Shown here: one piece after another, positions 1 to 8,761 of the stretch
Layout of the letters: the number at the start of each line of letters is the position of its first letter
How positions within the stretch are numbered: position 1 is the stretch's first letter
NCBI GenBank assembly: GCA_963710665.1
Contig: CAVQBC010000003.1
Coordinates: forward strand, 744,001-808,000
Direction: 5' to 3'
DNA from: CAVQBC01 sp963710665
Lineage (GTDB): Bacteria > Actinomycetota > Thermoleophilia > Solirubrobacterales > Solirubrobacteraceae
DNA length: 64,000 nucleotides
Made by a program: the position numbers and the translations under genes
The notes under the pieces: model-generated
The model's input: only the letters and a program-made list of their open reading frames with translations
Told to the model about the DNA's origin: nothing
The model's database searches: none

Positions 1-2096
1 GGACGACTGGCAGCCACCGGCCTGACGTCCTCGCGCGCGACCTCGAGCACGTAGGAGCCGTCCGAGCGCACGTGCACGTAGTCGCCGGGCGAGAGCAGCA
101 GCGTGGTCGCCGGCGCCCGGATCACCGCCGGCCCCTCGATCTCCGCGCCCGGCGAGAGCTGCTCGGCCAGGTGGATGTCGGTGAGGATCCAGCCGCCGAA
201 GTCGAGGAAGTGCAGGAGCCGCTGCTCGGCGGGCTCCACACGCGCCCGCGGCCCGGTCGGGGCGAGCATCGGCCCCGCCTCCGGCGGCCGCGCCACCCGT
301 CCCCGGGCGACGAGCCGCCAGTGCAGGAAGTCCACCGGCAGGTCGGCCCGCTGATAGCCGAACAGCGCCTCGTGGCGCTCGTGGAAGGCGCCGGCGGCGC
401 GGGCGAGATCGATCGCCCGCAGCGACGGCGCGTCGCTGAGCGGCACCGTCAGCTCGTAGATCTGACCGCGGTAGCGGGCGTCCACCGAGCGCTCGACGAC
501 GACCTCGGCGTCGTCGAAGCCCTCGGCGTGCAACCGCCGGCGCCCGTCGTGCTCCATCTCGGAGAACAGCTGCTCGAGGCGCCCGAGGTCCGCGTCGTGC
601 GCCGACATCCGCATCAGCCGGGCGTAGTCGTGTCGGACGTCCGTGACCGTCATGCCGAGCGCGCAGAACACCGCGGCCTGCGCGGGAACGATCACCTGCC
701 GGACGCCGAGCTCGCGCGCCAGGCGCGACGCGTGCAGGCCGCCCGCGCCGCCGCCCGCCACCAGCACGAAGCGCCGCGGGTCCAGCCCGCGGCGCACCGA
801 CACCGCCTGGATCGCGCGCACGAGGCGGGCGTCGACCACGCGCTTGACGCCGGCCGCGGCGTAGACGAGGTCGAGCCCCAGCGGCCGCGCCACGTCGTGC
901 TCGATCGCCTCGTGCGCGAGATCCTCGCGCAGCGGGATGCGCCCGCCGAGGAACGCCGACGGGTCGAGGTAGCCGAGCGCGACGTAGGCGTCGGTGAGCG
1001 TCGCGCGCGTCCCGCCCTGGCCGTAGCAGGCCGGGCCGGGCCGGGCGCCCGCGCTGTGCGGGCCGACCTGGATCGCGCCGCCCGCGTCGACGCTCGCGAT
1101 CGAGCCTCCGCCCGCCCCGATGGAGTGCACCGCCACGCCCGTGACCCCGATCGGCTGGCCCTCGATCTCCATCGTGCGCGACAGCGCCGGCGCGCGGTCG
1201 GTGATCAGCGAGACGTCGAAGCTCGTGCCGCCCAGGTCCATCGTGATGAGATCGGGCGTCGCCGCGACGTGGAGGCCGGCCGCGGCGGCCGCGGCCGGGC
1301 CCGACGCGAGCGAGTACACCGGCCGCGCGAGGATCTCCCCGACCGACGCGCAGCCGCCGTTCGTCTGCATGATGAGCGGTGAGCGGCGCAGGCCCGATGC
1401 GCGCATCCGGCCCTCGAAGCGCCGCAGGTAGCGGCTGATCTCGGGGAGGATGTAGGCGGAGAGCACCGTGGCCGACGTCCGCTCCCACTCGCGGATCTCC
1501 GGCAGGACCTCGGTGGCCTCGATCACGGGGACGTCCCCGAGCTCCTCGCGCAGCAGCTCGGCGACCCTGCGCTCGTGGACGCGGTTGACCGGCGCCCACA
1601 GCAGGGCGACCGCGACCGCCTCGACGCGCGCGTCGCGCAGCTGCGCGGCGGCGCGCCGCACCGAGTCCTCGTCGAGCGGCTCCACGATCTCGCCCTGGGG
1701 GCCGATCCGCTCGCGAACGCCGATCCGCAGCCAGCGGTCGACGAGCGGCGGCGGGTGGCGCAGCTGGATGTTGAAGCGATCCGGCTTGAAGCCGTTGCGG
1801 AAGTAGACGACGTCCCGGAAGCCCTCGGTGCAGACGAGCCCCACGCGCGGCCCCACGCGCTGGATGACGGTGTTCATCGCCGTCGTCGTGCCGTGCACGA
1901 GCAGCGTCGTGTCGCCGAGGAAGTCCTCGACGCTCGCCCCGAGCTGGGCGGCGATCGCCTCGAGCCCGACCTGCACGGCGGCCATCGAGTCCTCCGGCGT
2001 GGACTCCTCCTTCCAGCTGAGGACCACCCGGTCGCCGTCCATCACCACGAAGTCGGTGAAGGTTCCGCCGACGTCCATCCCGACGCGGTAGGTCAC
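1..2096 (-). CDS. hyuA: Hydantoinase/oxoprolinase subunit A (HyuA), cut by the window edge
   Basis: ATP-dependent hydantoinase/5-oxoprolinase/acetone carboxylase family, subunit A, acting in the cytosol with subunit B. The frame stays open from a GTG at 2096 to base 1 (about 698 codons), so only a short C-terminal tail is missing. The N-terminus has the family ATPase motif MDVGGTFTDFVV, and a second DLGGTSFDVS nucleotide-binding motif lies near residue 275. hyuB is upstream on the same strand, 209 bp away; that gap holds no convincing gene. The substrate cannot be read from the sequence: N-methylhydantoin, hydantoin, oxoproline and ketone carboxylation are all possible. Next to a PucR-type regulator and a C1 region, an N-methylated substrate is an attractive guess, but only a guess. 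Confidence 0.85.
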   Translation of the reverse strand, partial: MTYRVGMDVGGTFTDFVVMDGDRVVLSWKEESTPEDSMAAVQVGLEAIAAQLGASVEDFLGDTTLLVHGTTTAMNTVIQRVGPRVGLVCTEGFRDVVYFRNGFKPDRFNIQLRHPPPLVDRWLRIGVRERIGPQGEIVEPLDEDSVRRAAAQLRDARVEAVAVALLWAPVNRVHERRVAELLREELGDVPVIEATEVLPEIREWERTSATVLSAYILPEISRYLRRFEGRMRASGLRRSPLIMQTNGGCASVGEILARPVYSLASGPAAAAAAGLHVAATPDLITMDLGGTSFDVSLITDRAPALSRTMEIEGQPIGVTGVAVHSIGAGGGSIASVDAGGAIQVGPHSAGARPGPACYGQGGTRATLTDAYVALGYLDPSAFLGGRIPLREDLAHEAIEHDVARPLGLDLVYAAAGVKRVVDARLVRAIQAVSVRRGLDPRRFVLVAGGGAGGLHASRLARELGVRQVIVPAQAAVFCALGMTVTDVRHDYARLMRMSAHDADLGRLEQLFSEMEHDGRRRLHAEGFDDAEVVVERSVDARYRGQIYELTVPLSDAPSLRAIDLARAAGAFHERHEALFGYQRADLPVDFLHWRLVARGRVARPPEAGPMLAPTGPRARVEPAEQRLLHFLDFGGWILTDIHLAEQLSPGAEIEGPAVIRAPATTLLLSPGDYVHVRSDGSYVLEVAREDVRPVAASR

Positions 2097-2305
2097 GCGG
2101 CCCCTCGCCCAGATGGTTGATTTCGCGGCCGCGCGGTCGACTGGTGGATGCTCCGTGGATGCCGGGCGCCGCCGTACGAGGGGCACAGTGGTGACGTCGG
2201 CGCCCCGCTACGCGAGGAACGACAGTCGACACCCGCGCGCGGGCCAGCGCGGATCCGGCGCCGCGGGGCGCCGCCAGGCGATCGTGGGGTCGTGGAATCA
2301 CCCAT

Positions 2306-4186
2306 CTACGCCGAGTTGAGCAGATACACGTCGCCCTCGCGCATCTGCTCACGGCGCCACGTCGCCGCCCCGGGCGACGTCGGGAGCAGCGGAGGGCGGG
2401 ACCATTGGCGGCGCTCTTGGCGCAGCGACTCCGTCGCCGCGAGGTCGACGGCCGGATCGGCCGCCTCGCCGAGCACGACGCCGAACACCTCCCGTGCGGT
2501 CTCCCGGCCGATCAGCCCGTCGCGCACGTCGCGCCGGACCGCGTCGACCTCGCGCCACAGCGGGTCGCCGTACCCGCCGCCGCCGGTGGAGACCCCCACC
2601 CACATACCGCCCTTCGGCGTCTCGAGCCGCGCGCACGCCGAGCCGAACGTCCGCGGTCCTCCATCGGGGCCCTGCACCCACTGACCGCCGCCGATCCCGG
2701 GGGTCCCGCCGAGGACCCCGTGCGGCGGGTTGTCGTAGCCGTCGCCGAACGTGATGCTGGTCATGTCGCCGTAGAGCGGGCGCACCACCGTCCGCGTCCC
2801 CGGCCCCCCGCACCAGCGCCCGAAGCCCATCGACTCGGGCTCGATCTCCATCGCGTCGAGCCGGAACGGATAGAGCAGCTCGATCAGCTCGACGGACATC
2901 GTCTTGATCCCGCCGAGCATGCACAGCGAGCCGATCAGCGGCCAGCCGTCGGTGCCGAACGCCCCGCCCGACCCGCCGCCGTCGTTGAAGAACATGTACG
3001 ACCAGGGCTCGTCCTCGCGCTCGTCGATCCCCGAGAGCGTCGGGCAGTTGCCCATGCGCGGGCCGCCGCCGGCGACGCGGTCGGGCACGGCCTGCGCGAG
3101 CGCCTTCATCACCGCGTCGTGCATCGCGCCGGACGGCGCGACGACCGAGCTCGACGTCGCCGCCGGGTGCTCGGCGAGGCAGATCGTGCCCGGGCGGGCG
3201 ATCACCGAGATGCGGTCGATCGAGCCCTGGTTGTGGGGCATCTCGGGGCTCGCCACGCACATGAGCGGCACTCCGCTGGCCGCGGTGGCGGTCGCGTAGG
3301 ACCCGTTGATGCCGCCCTGCGCCTGCGGCCCGGACTCGCTCCAGTCGACCGTGACCCGGTCGCCGGAGACCTCCACCCGGCAGTGCACGCGGGTGTTGAG
3401 GCGGCCCGCGCCGTCGGCGTCGACCCAGCTCTCGCCGGTGTACTCCCCGTCGGGGATCGCCTCGATCTCCTCGGCCATCCGCCGGTCCGCGTAGTCGATC
3501 AGCGCGTCGACGTAGCGCAGCAGCTCGTCGGTGCCGTACTCCAGGCACATGTGCCGCAGTTGGTCGGAGCCCTTGCGCACCGCGCCCATCTGCGCCAGCA
3601 GGTCGCCGTAGAGCGTCTCGCGGTAACGGACGTTCGACAGGTAGAGCCCGATCACGTCCTCCCGCCGCCGCCCGCCCTCGACGAGCTTGATGGGCGGCAG
3701 CGTGATGCCCTCCTGGTAGACGTTGCGCGCCGTGCCGAGCACGCTCGACGGCGCGGTGGCGCCGGTGTCCTGCTGGTGGCCGCGGGCGACCGCCCAGAAC
3801 ACGTGCCGCTCCTCGAAGAACACCGGCACGGCGATCACGAGGTCGCCGATGTGCGTGTTGCCGCGGTAGGGATCGTTGCAGGCGAAGACGTCGCCCTCGG
3901 CGATGTCGCCCGCGAAGTCGGCGGCGATCTCGCGCAGCACGAGGTGCATCGACGTCGTGTGGATCGGGATGGCGTCGAACATGCAGATCTGCCGCGGCAC
4001 GGCGTCGTAGATCGCGCACGAGAAGTCGCGGCAGAGGCCGAGCACCGAGCTCCACGCCGAGCGTTCGACGGCCAGCGACATCTGCTCCGAGATCGCGTAG
4101 AACCGGTTCAGCAGAACGCTGAGCGTGATGGGGTCGAGCCCCGCGCCCGCCACAGCTCGCTGACGCCAGCCGGCAGGCTCACTCAT
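2306..4186 (-). CDS. hyuB: Hydantoinase/oxoprolinase subunit B (HyuB)
   Basis: Subunit B of the ATP-dependent hydantoinase/acetone carboxylase family, 626 aa from the ATG at 4186, which is near the usual family length. Visible family features include a CNDPYRGNTHIGD segment and glycine-rich stretches such as FNDGGGSGGAFG and STGGGGYGDP near the C-terminus. I chose this ATG because the conserved domain starts soon after it and a TATAGT -10 element lies 7 bases upstream, which suggests a leaderless transcript. An open frame continues upstream into the divergent regulator gene but adds no family sequence. The gene is co-oriented with hyuA. The substrate is unknown. Confidence 0.87.
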   Translation of the reverse strand: MSEPAGWRQRAVAGAGLDPITLSVLLNRFYAISEQMSLAVERSAWSSVLGLCRDFSCAIYDAVPRQICMFDAIPIHTTSMHLVLREIAADFAGDIAEGDVFACNDPYRGNTHIGDLVIAVPVFFEERHVFWAVARGHQQDTGATAPSSVLGTARNVYQEGITLPPIKLVEGGRRREDVIGLYLSNVRYRETLYGDLLAQMGAVRKGSDQLRHMCLEYGTDELLRYVDALIDYADRRMAEEIEAIPDGEYTGESWVDADGAGRLNTRVHCRVEVSGDRVTVDWSESGPQAQGGINGSYATATAASGVPLMCVASPEMPHNQGSIDRISVIARPGTICLAEHPAATSSSVVAPSGAMHDAVMKALAQAVPDRVAGGGPRMGNCPTLSGIDEREDEPWSYMFFNDGGGSGGAFGTDGWPLIGSLCMLGGIKTMSVELIELLYPFRLDAMEIEPESMGFGRWCGGPGTRTVVRPLYGDMTSITFGDGYDNPPHGVLGGTPGIGGGQWVQGPDGGPRTFGSACARLETPKGGMWVGVSTGGGGYGDPLWREVDAVRRDVRDGLIGRETAREVFGVVLGEAADPAVDLAATESLRQERRQWSRPPLLPTSPGAATWRREQMREGDVYLLNSA

Positions 4187-4208
4187 CGGCGGGACTATAC
4201 TTCGGTCG
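4187..4208. promoter_or_regulatory. Divergent leaderless promoter between hyuB and FCD regulator
   Basis: Only 22 bp separate the two start codons. Reading right, TATACT (4196-4201) is followed by 7 bases and then the ATG at 4209. Reading left, TATAGT (4199-4194) is followed by 7 bases and then the ATG at 4186. The two -10 elements share ACTATACT, so both transcripts would start at or next to their start codons. No Shine-Dalgarno sequence fits either gene. Confidence 0.6.
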
Positions 4209-5171
4209 ATGGGGAGCAGTCCCGGCCATCTTGAGCTGCTCGAACCCGCTGACAGGCGTGAGGTCGTGTCGGGCCGTGCGCTGCTGGAGATGGCCAAGGA
4301 CGTGGTCTACGCGCCGATCGTCGGCGAGAGCCTCGTCGACCTCACGGCGAAGCGGCTGATCACGATCATCGCCCTCGGCCTCGTCGAGGTCGGTGAGCAT
4401 CTTCCCAGCGAGAACGACCTCGCCGAGCGCCTCGGCGTATCGGGCGCGACGCTGCGCGAGGCGCTCGCCTCGCTGCGCGGCGCCGGGCTGCTCGCCACCC
4501 GCCGCGGCCGCGGCGGCGGCACCGTCGTCGTCCGCGACGTCATCCCGCCGGCGCCCGAGGAGGCCCGCCGCCGGCTGGCGGCCCGCTCCTTCGACGAGCT
4601 GCGCGACCTCGGCGACTACCGCGGCGCGATCGCGCGCCGCGCGGCCGAGCTCGCGGCCGATCGCGCGACGCCGTCGGAGATCGAGCTGCTGCACGCGCTC
4701 GTGGGCGGGATGGCCGACAGCGACTCGCTGGCCACCTACCGCCGCCTCGACGCGCAGCTGCACATCGGGATCGCCGGCGCGGCCCGCTCGTCCTGGCTGA
4801 CGGCCGGCGAGACGACCGTGCAGTCCGAGCTCAGCGAGTTCCTCAGCCTCGTGACCTCCCCGGACGCCCGCCTGCGCCTCGCCAACGACCAGCACCGGCA
4901 GATCCTCGAGGCGATCCGCGAGCGCGACCGCCGCGCCGCCGGCGAGGCCGCCGAGGTGCACGGGCAGAGCATGATGACCATGCTCATCGAGATCCGCTCG
5001 GAGCTCGCGCACGCCGAGGCCGAGCGCACGGCCGAGCACTTCGCCGGCCTGCGGCCCTTCGGGTCCGAGCTCGGCGCGCTGCCGCTCGAGCTCTCGTTCG
5101 ACCCGCTCGGGCCGCGCCGCGCGCGGGGCGAGGACCTGCCGGCTCCCGAGCGGGCACCCCGCCGGCGCTGA
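4209..5171 (+). CDS. GntR-family transcriptional regulator, FCD type
   Basis: A 320-aa DNA-binding regulator. A winged helix-turn-helix of the GntR family lies at about residues 45-115 (LPSENDLAERLGVSGATLRE, then a GGGTVV wing). An all-alpha FCD ligand-binding domain follows at about 130-275, with a basic tail at the end. FCD regulators normally sense a small carboxylate and control a neighbouring catabolic operon. It is divergent from hyuBA across a 22-bp shared promoter, so it is the obvious candidate to control hyuBA and itself. The roughly 40-residue extension before the helix-turn-helix is longer than usual. The ligand is unknown. Confidence 0.85.
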   Translation: MGSSPGHLELLEPADRREVVSGRALLEMAKDVVYAPIVGESLVDLTAKRLITIIALGLVEVGEHLPSENDLAERLGVSGATLREALASLRGAGLLATRRGRGGGTVVVRDVIPPAPEEARRRLAARSFDELRDLGDYRGAIARRAAELAADRATPSEIELLHALVGGMADSDSLATYRRLDAQLHIGIAGAARSSWLTAGETTVQSELSEFLSLVTSPDARLRLANDQHRQILEAIRERDRRAAGEAAEVHGQSMMTMLIEIRSELAHAEAERTAEHFAGLRPFGSELGALPLELSFDPLGPRRARGEDLPAPERAPRRR

Positions 5172-5205
5172 GCGCAGGGCGGCGCGGCGGGCCTGACCGG
5201 GTGCC

Positions 5206-6861
5206 TCAGCGCGCCGGCCGGGCACGGGCGCTCGCGGTCGTGCGGTCGACGGTCACGGCGATGTAGAGGTCGGCGAGCGTGGCGAGCCGCTGCAGCGAGC
5301 GCCCCACGATCGACTCGATGCGGCCGAGGCGATAGCGGACCGAGTTGACGTGCAGGTGCAGCGCGGAGGCGGTGGCGCGGACGTCGAGGTCGGCATCGAG
5401 GTAGGCGACGAGCGTCTCGTAGAGGCGCGGGTCGGCCTTGATCTCCGCCAGCAGCCCCTCCACCTTGGGCTCGAGGCGCTCGGCCGCGAGGCCGATCGTC
5501 CAGCGCGCGAGGTCGCAGTCCTCGAAGCGCACGACCGCCGCCCCGCGGCCCGCGTCGACCTGCTGGACGGCGAGCTCGGCGTCGAGCAGCGAGGCCTGCG
5601 CCTCGTGCAGCGCGTCGTGGCTGCGACCGATCCCGGCCACGAGGTCGATGCCCTCGCGCTCGAGCGCCCGGACCCACGCCTCGACCTCGCCGGCCTCGCC
5701 CTGGATCAGCGCGATCAGGCGCTCGGGCTGCTCGTCGAGGAGGTAGGGCGTGTGGCCGGAGGCGAGCTGGCGCCGCAGCCGCTCCGCCGGCGAGGGCGCG
5801 GCAGGAGCCCCGGCCCAGCGGGCCGGGGCGCGCAGCGTGGCGACCACGACGCGGCACGGCTCCGCGTAGGTGATCCCGAAGCGCTCCGCGCGCCGCGCGA
5901 TCTCCTGCAGCTGCCGCGGGTCGCGCTCCTCGAGGGCGTTGCCCAGCAGCCCGGACCGCAGCGCCTGCTCGTCGTCGTCGGCGACCGTCCGCGCGAGCGT
6001 GACGAGCTCGAGCAGCCGCTCCACGACCCGGAGCAGCGCGAGCTCGCCCGCCCCGTCGCGCCGCCGGGTGACGGCGACAAGCCAGTAGCGCACGCGCCCG
6101 CCGATGACCACCGGCTTCGAAGTGATGTGGCCCGCGCCCACGTCGAACTGCTGCTGCTCGGGCTCACGGCGCGCGATCTCGTCCCAGATCTCCTCGGAGC
6201 GCACCATGCCGGTCGCGGTGACCACGTGGCCGCCGTCGTTGAAGAGCAGCGCCTCGCCGGCGAGCAGCCACGCGAGGCGGCGGACCAGGGCGTCGACCGG
6301 CCGCGCGTCGCTGAGCGCTTCCATCAGGTAGTCCTGGGCGCTCACGGAGCGCTGCAGGTCCTCGAGCGCGAATTGCGCGCGGGCGGCCTCCACCAGGCCG
6401 GCCAGCTCCGCCTGCGACATCGGTGACGGGGCCACGAACAGCGGGAACCCGAGGCGCAGGGCCTCCTCGAGCGGCGGCCTCGGCACGCGCTCGTCGGCGC
6501 TGCCGACCGCGAGCCCGAGCGCGCTCGCACCGCGCCGGTGCAGCTCCGTGACGAGCTCGCGCTGGCTCGCGGCGTCCATCTCGGCCAGCACGCCGCCCGC
6601 GAGCGCGAGCGTCCCCTCGCCGATCGCGTCGAGCTCGGCGCCGGGTGAGGTGTCGAGCAGCGCCGCGCCGGTCACCGAGCGCTCGTGGCTCTCGGGCCCG
6701 CCCGCCACCAGCTTGAGCTCGAGCCCGTCGTGGGAGAGCAGGCGGCCCAGGGTCAGCGCGGGGCCGACGGGCGGCGGCGCGATCGCCTCCGGCGCTGCGG
6801 TGCCGGCAGCCGGCTCTTCCCGCGCGGCGCGTGCGCTGGCGTGCATCAGTTCTCGACCCAT
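5206..6861 (-). CDS. PucR-family transcriptional regulator
   Basis: About 551 aa. The N-terminal part (from LTLGRLLSHDGLELKLVAGG) resembles the PucR purine-catabolism sensor domain. A middle GGDEF-like, non-catalytic region follows, and the C-terminus carries the PucR helix-turn-helix (DLDVRATASALHLHVNSVRY). Regulators of this family control purine, hydantoin and other nitrogen-compound catabolism, which fits the nearby hyuBA pair. It converges on the FCD regulator, with 34 bp between the stops. The start is uncertain: ATG at 6861 has GAGGAG directly adjacent, ATG at 6846 lies 15 bases further in, and the frame is open to 6897. Confidence 0.8.
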   Translation of the reverse strand: MGRELMHASARAAREEPAAGTAAPEAIAPPPVGPALTLGRLLSHDGLELKLVAGGPESHERSVTGAALLDTSPGAELDAIGEGTLALAGGVLAEMDAASQRELVTELHRRGASALGLAVGSADERVPRPPLEEALRLGFPLFVAPSPMSQAELAGLVEAARAQFALEDLQRSVSAQDYLMEALSDARPVDALVRRLAWLLAGEALLFNDGGHVVTATGMVRSEEIWDEIARREPEQQQFDVGAGHITSKPVVIGGRVRYWLVAVTRRRDGAGELALLRVVERLLELVTLARTVADDDEQALRSGLLGNALEERDPRQLQEIARRAERFGITYAEPCRVVVATLRAPARWAGAPAAPSPAERLRRQLASGHTPYLLDEQPERLIALIQGEAGEVEAWVRALEREGIDLVAGIGRSHDALHEAQASLLDAELAVQQVDAGRGAAVVRFEDCDLARWTIGLAAERLEPKVEGLLAEIKADPRLYETLVAYLDADLDVRATASALHLHVNSVRYRLGRIESIVGRSLQRLATLADLYIAVTVDRTTASARARPAR

Positions 6862-7122
6862 CTCCTCGGAGCACGCCCACGATGACCTCTGCACCACCGG
6901 ACGTGCCGATCGCCACGATACCGCGTCAGCGGCCTAACACCGAATCTTCTGTTTTCACAGCTTTGATCCAGTAGGGGACCCTGCTGGAACGGCGCTGGAC
7001 CGCCCTGTGGCGCGGGTTGCGTGGGCGACGGGCGCGATGGGGGCTTTGTGCGGTCGGACAAGCGGCCTGCCGAGGTTTCGTGCGCCCCACAGTTGCCGGA
7101 TGGGCCACCTCGGGAGAAACGT

Positions 7123-7191
7123 ATGACCACGGGTCTGCACCGGGGCCGCTCCAGGCGCCGGTCGCGGGCCACGGGTCCGCCCACGAGGTGA
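7123..7191 (+). CDS. Possible 22-aa arginine-rich leader peptide
   Basis: A short ORF from ATG at 7123 encodes 22 residues, seven of them arginine. GGGAGA lies 5 bases before the start. Its TGA is followed after 14 bases by a second short ORF. It lies in the long leader ahead of ribBA and could be a regulatory leader peptide, but there is no homology to support translation, and it could be chance. Confidence 0.25.
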   Translation: MTTGLHRGRSRRRSRATGPPTR

Positions 7192-7205
7192 GGAGGAGAG
7201 CCACC

Positions 7206-7271
7206 ATGGTCGTTGCCCCCACTGCCGGGATCGAGACGGTCGTCGCGCCACGGCGCGCCGTGCGGTCGTGA
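7206..7271 (+). CDS. Possible 21-aa leader peptide
   Basis: A short ORF from ATG at 7206 encodes 21 residues (MVVAPTAGIETVVAPRRAVR and a final serine). It is preceded by GAGGTGAGGAGGAG at ideal spacing, one of the strongest ribosome-binding sites in the window, which makes translation plausible. It sits 268 bp upstream of ribBA in otherwise gene-free DNA. A regulatory or attenuator role is inference only. Confidence 0.35.
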   Translation: MVVAPTAGIETVVAPRRAVRS

Positions 7272-7538
7272 TCCCGTGCTCTCGCCCCAGGATCCCCGGC
7301 GCGGACGTGCCACCCCGCCTCGCGGGTCGTGCACAACGTGGTCGACGGCTATGTCGTCCATAGAAGACAGCACGCTCCTCCTTCCGCGGCACCGCGCATC
7401 CACCGAGCAGAAGTGCGTGGGCCGCGCCCAATGCACAAGTCTAGTGCTCTTGACGCCAGCGTCGAGTGTGCCGTGCATGTTGCGAGTTCGCCCCGCCGCG
7501 CGGGGCTGGTCTGCGCCCCTTCGTCGCCGAGGTCCCTC

Positions 7539-8735
7539 ATGAGGCTGTCCTCCATTCCCGACGCCATCACCGACCTCGCCGGCGGCAAGTTCGTGCTCCT
7601 CGTCGACGACGCGAACCGCGAGAACGAGGGCGACCTCTGCGTCGCCGCCGAGCTCGTCACGCCCGAGCACATCACCTTCATGGCGCGCAAGGCCAGCGGG
7701 CTCATCTGCACCGCGATGTCCGGCGAGCGGCTGGACCAGCTCGGGATCGAGCCCGCCGTCGCGCGCAACACGAGCACGCACACGACCGCCTTCACCGTCT
7801 CGGTCGAGGCCAAGCACCTGACGACGACCGGCATCTCGGCCCACGACCGCGCCGCCACCGTGCGCCACCTGGTCGACCCGGACGCCGAGCCGAGCGACTT
7901 CGCACGCCCGGGCCACACGTTCCCGCTGCGCGCCGCCGAGGGCGGCGTGCTGGAGCGCGACGGTCACACCGAAGGCTCCGTCGACCTCGCGCGGATGGCC
8001 GGCCTGCAGCCGGCGGCCGTGATCTGCGAGGTCATGAACGACGACGGCACGATGGCGCGGGGGCCCGACCTCGAGCGCTTCGCCGCCGAGCACGGCCTGC
8101 ACGTGATCAGCATCAAGGACCTCGCGGCACACCGCCGGCTGACCGAGCGGCTCGTCCGCAAGCGCGCCCACTGCATGCTGCCCGTCAAGGGCATCGACTG
8201 GAAGACCCACGTCTACGAGGACCTGGTCACCGGCGACGCGCACCTCGCGCTCGTGCACGGCAAGATCGGCGCGGGCGAGCCCGTGCTCGTGCGCGCGCAC
8301 TCGTGCTGCGTGACCGGCGACGTCTTCGGGAGCGCCCGCTGCGACTGCGGCGAGCAGCTCGACGAGGCGCTCGAGCTGATCATCGCCGAGGGCAGCGGCA
8401 TCGTCCTGTACTTCGGGACGCACGAGGGCCGCGGGATCGGGCTCATCAACAAGCTGCGCGCCTACAGCCTGCAGGAGCAGGGACTGGACACGGTCGAGGC
8501 CAACCGGGCGCTGCACCAGCCCTTCGACAGCCGCGACTACAGCGCCGGCGCAACGATGCTGCACGACCTCGGCGTCCGCGACGTCCGCCTGCTCACCAAC
8601 AACCCCGCCAAGGTCCGCGGGCTCGAGTGCCACGGCATCCGCATCGTCGAGCGCGTGCCGCTGGCGCTCGAGGCCAACCCGCACAACCTGCACTACCTCG
8701 AGCGCAAGCGCGAGCGGATGGGCCACCTGCTGTGA
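7539..8735 (+). CDS. ribBA: Bifunctional DHBP synthase/GTP cyclohydrolase II (RibBA)
   Basis: A 398-aa cytosolic bifunctional enzyme feeding both substrates into riboflavin synthesis. Residues about 1-200 are 3,4-dihydroxy-2-butanone-4-phosphate synthase (DDANRENEGDLCVAAE, then TEGSVDLARMAG). Residues about 205-398 are GTP cyclohydrolase II, with zinc ligands in SCCVTGDVFGSARCDCGEQL and the FGTHEGRGIGL loop. The ATG at 7539 sits right before the conserved domain, although the frame is open to 7329. It is followed by two flavin/FMN reductase genes and the FMNH2-dependent sfnG, so this copy probably supplies flavin for the monooxygenase rather than serving as general housekeeping. Confidence 0.93.
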   Translation: MRLSSIPDAITDLAGGKFVLLVDDANRENEGDLCVAAELVTPEHITFMARKASGLICTAMSGERLDQLGIEPAVARNTSTHTTAFTVSVEAKHLTTTGISAHDRAATVRHLVDPDAEPSDFARPGHTFPLRAAEGGVLERDGHTEGSVDLARMAGLQPAAVICEVMNDDGTMARGPDLERFAAEHGLHVISIKDLAAHRRLTERLVRKRAHCMLPVKGIDWKTHVYEDLVTGDAHLALVHGKIGAGEPVLVRAHSCCVTGDVFGSARCDCGEQLDEALELIIAEGSGIVLYFGTHEGRGIGLINKLRAYSLQEQGLDTVEANRALHQPFDSRDYSAGATMLHDLGVRDVRLLTNNPAKVRGLECHGIRIVERVPLALEANPHNLHYLERKRERMGHLL

Positions 8736-8761
8736 GCAGAGGACCGGAGAGGAATCCAGAG

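Larger units (their letters stand above)
6862..7538. other. 677-bp gene-poor region upstream of ribBA
   Basis: No gene of normal size is supported here. Reading rightward there are two tiny ORFs with acceptable ribosome-binding sites (listed separately), a GC hairpin near 7493-7507 (CCCCGCCGCGCGGGG), and a TTGACG at 7450 with only a weak -10 behind it. I looked for FMN, cobalamin, SAM and TPP riboswitch signatures and did not find them. The region probably holds the promoter and long leader of the ribBA-sfnG set. Confidence 0.5.

Noticed and set aside
2093..2305. A 70-aa ORF on the minus strand between hyuB and hyuA
   Set aside because: Arginine-, proline- and serine-rich composition with no recognisable domain and no ribosome-binding site; it looks like a chance frame in a 209-bp gap.
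72..4234. Long plus-strand frames opposite hyuA and hyuB
   Set aside because: They encode Arg/Ala/Val-rich sequence without domains and mirror the true minus-strand genes.
6862..7538. An FMN riboswitch upstream of ribBA
   Set aside because: The conserved AGGGGC...ACCGGCGGU-type elements were not found, although a flavin riboswitch here would make sense.
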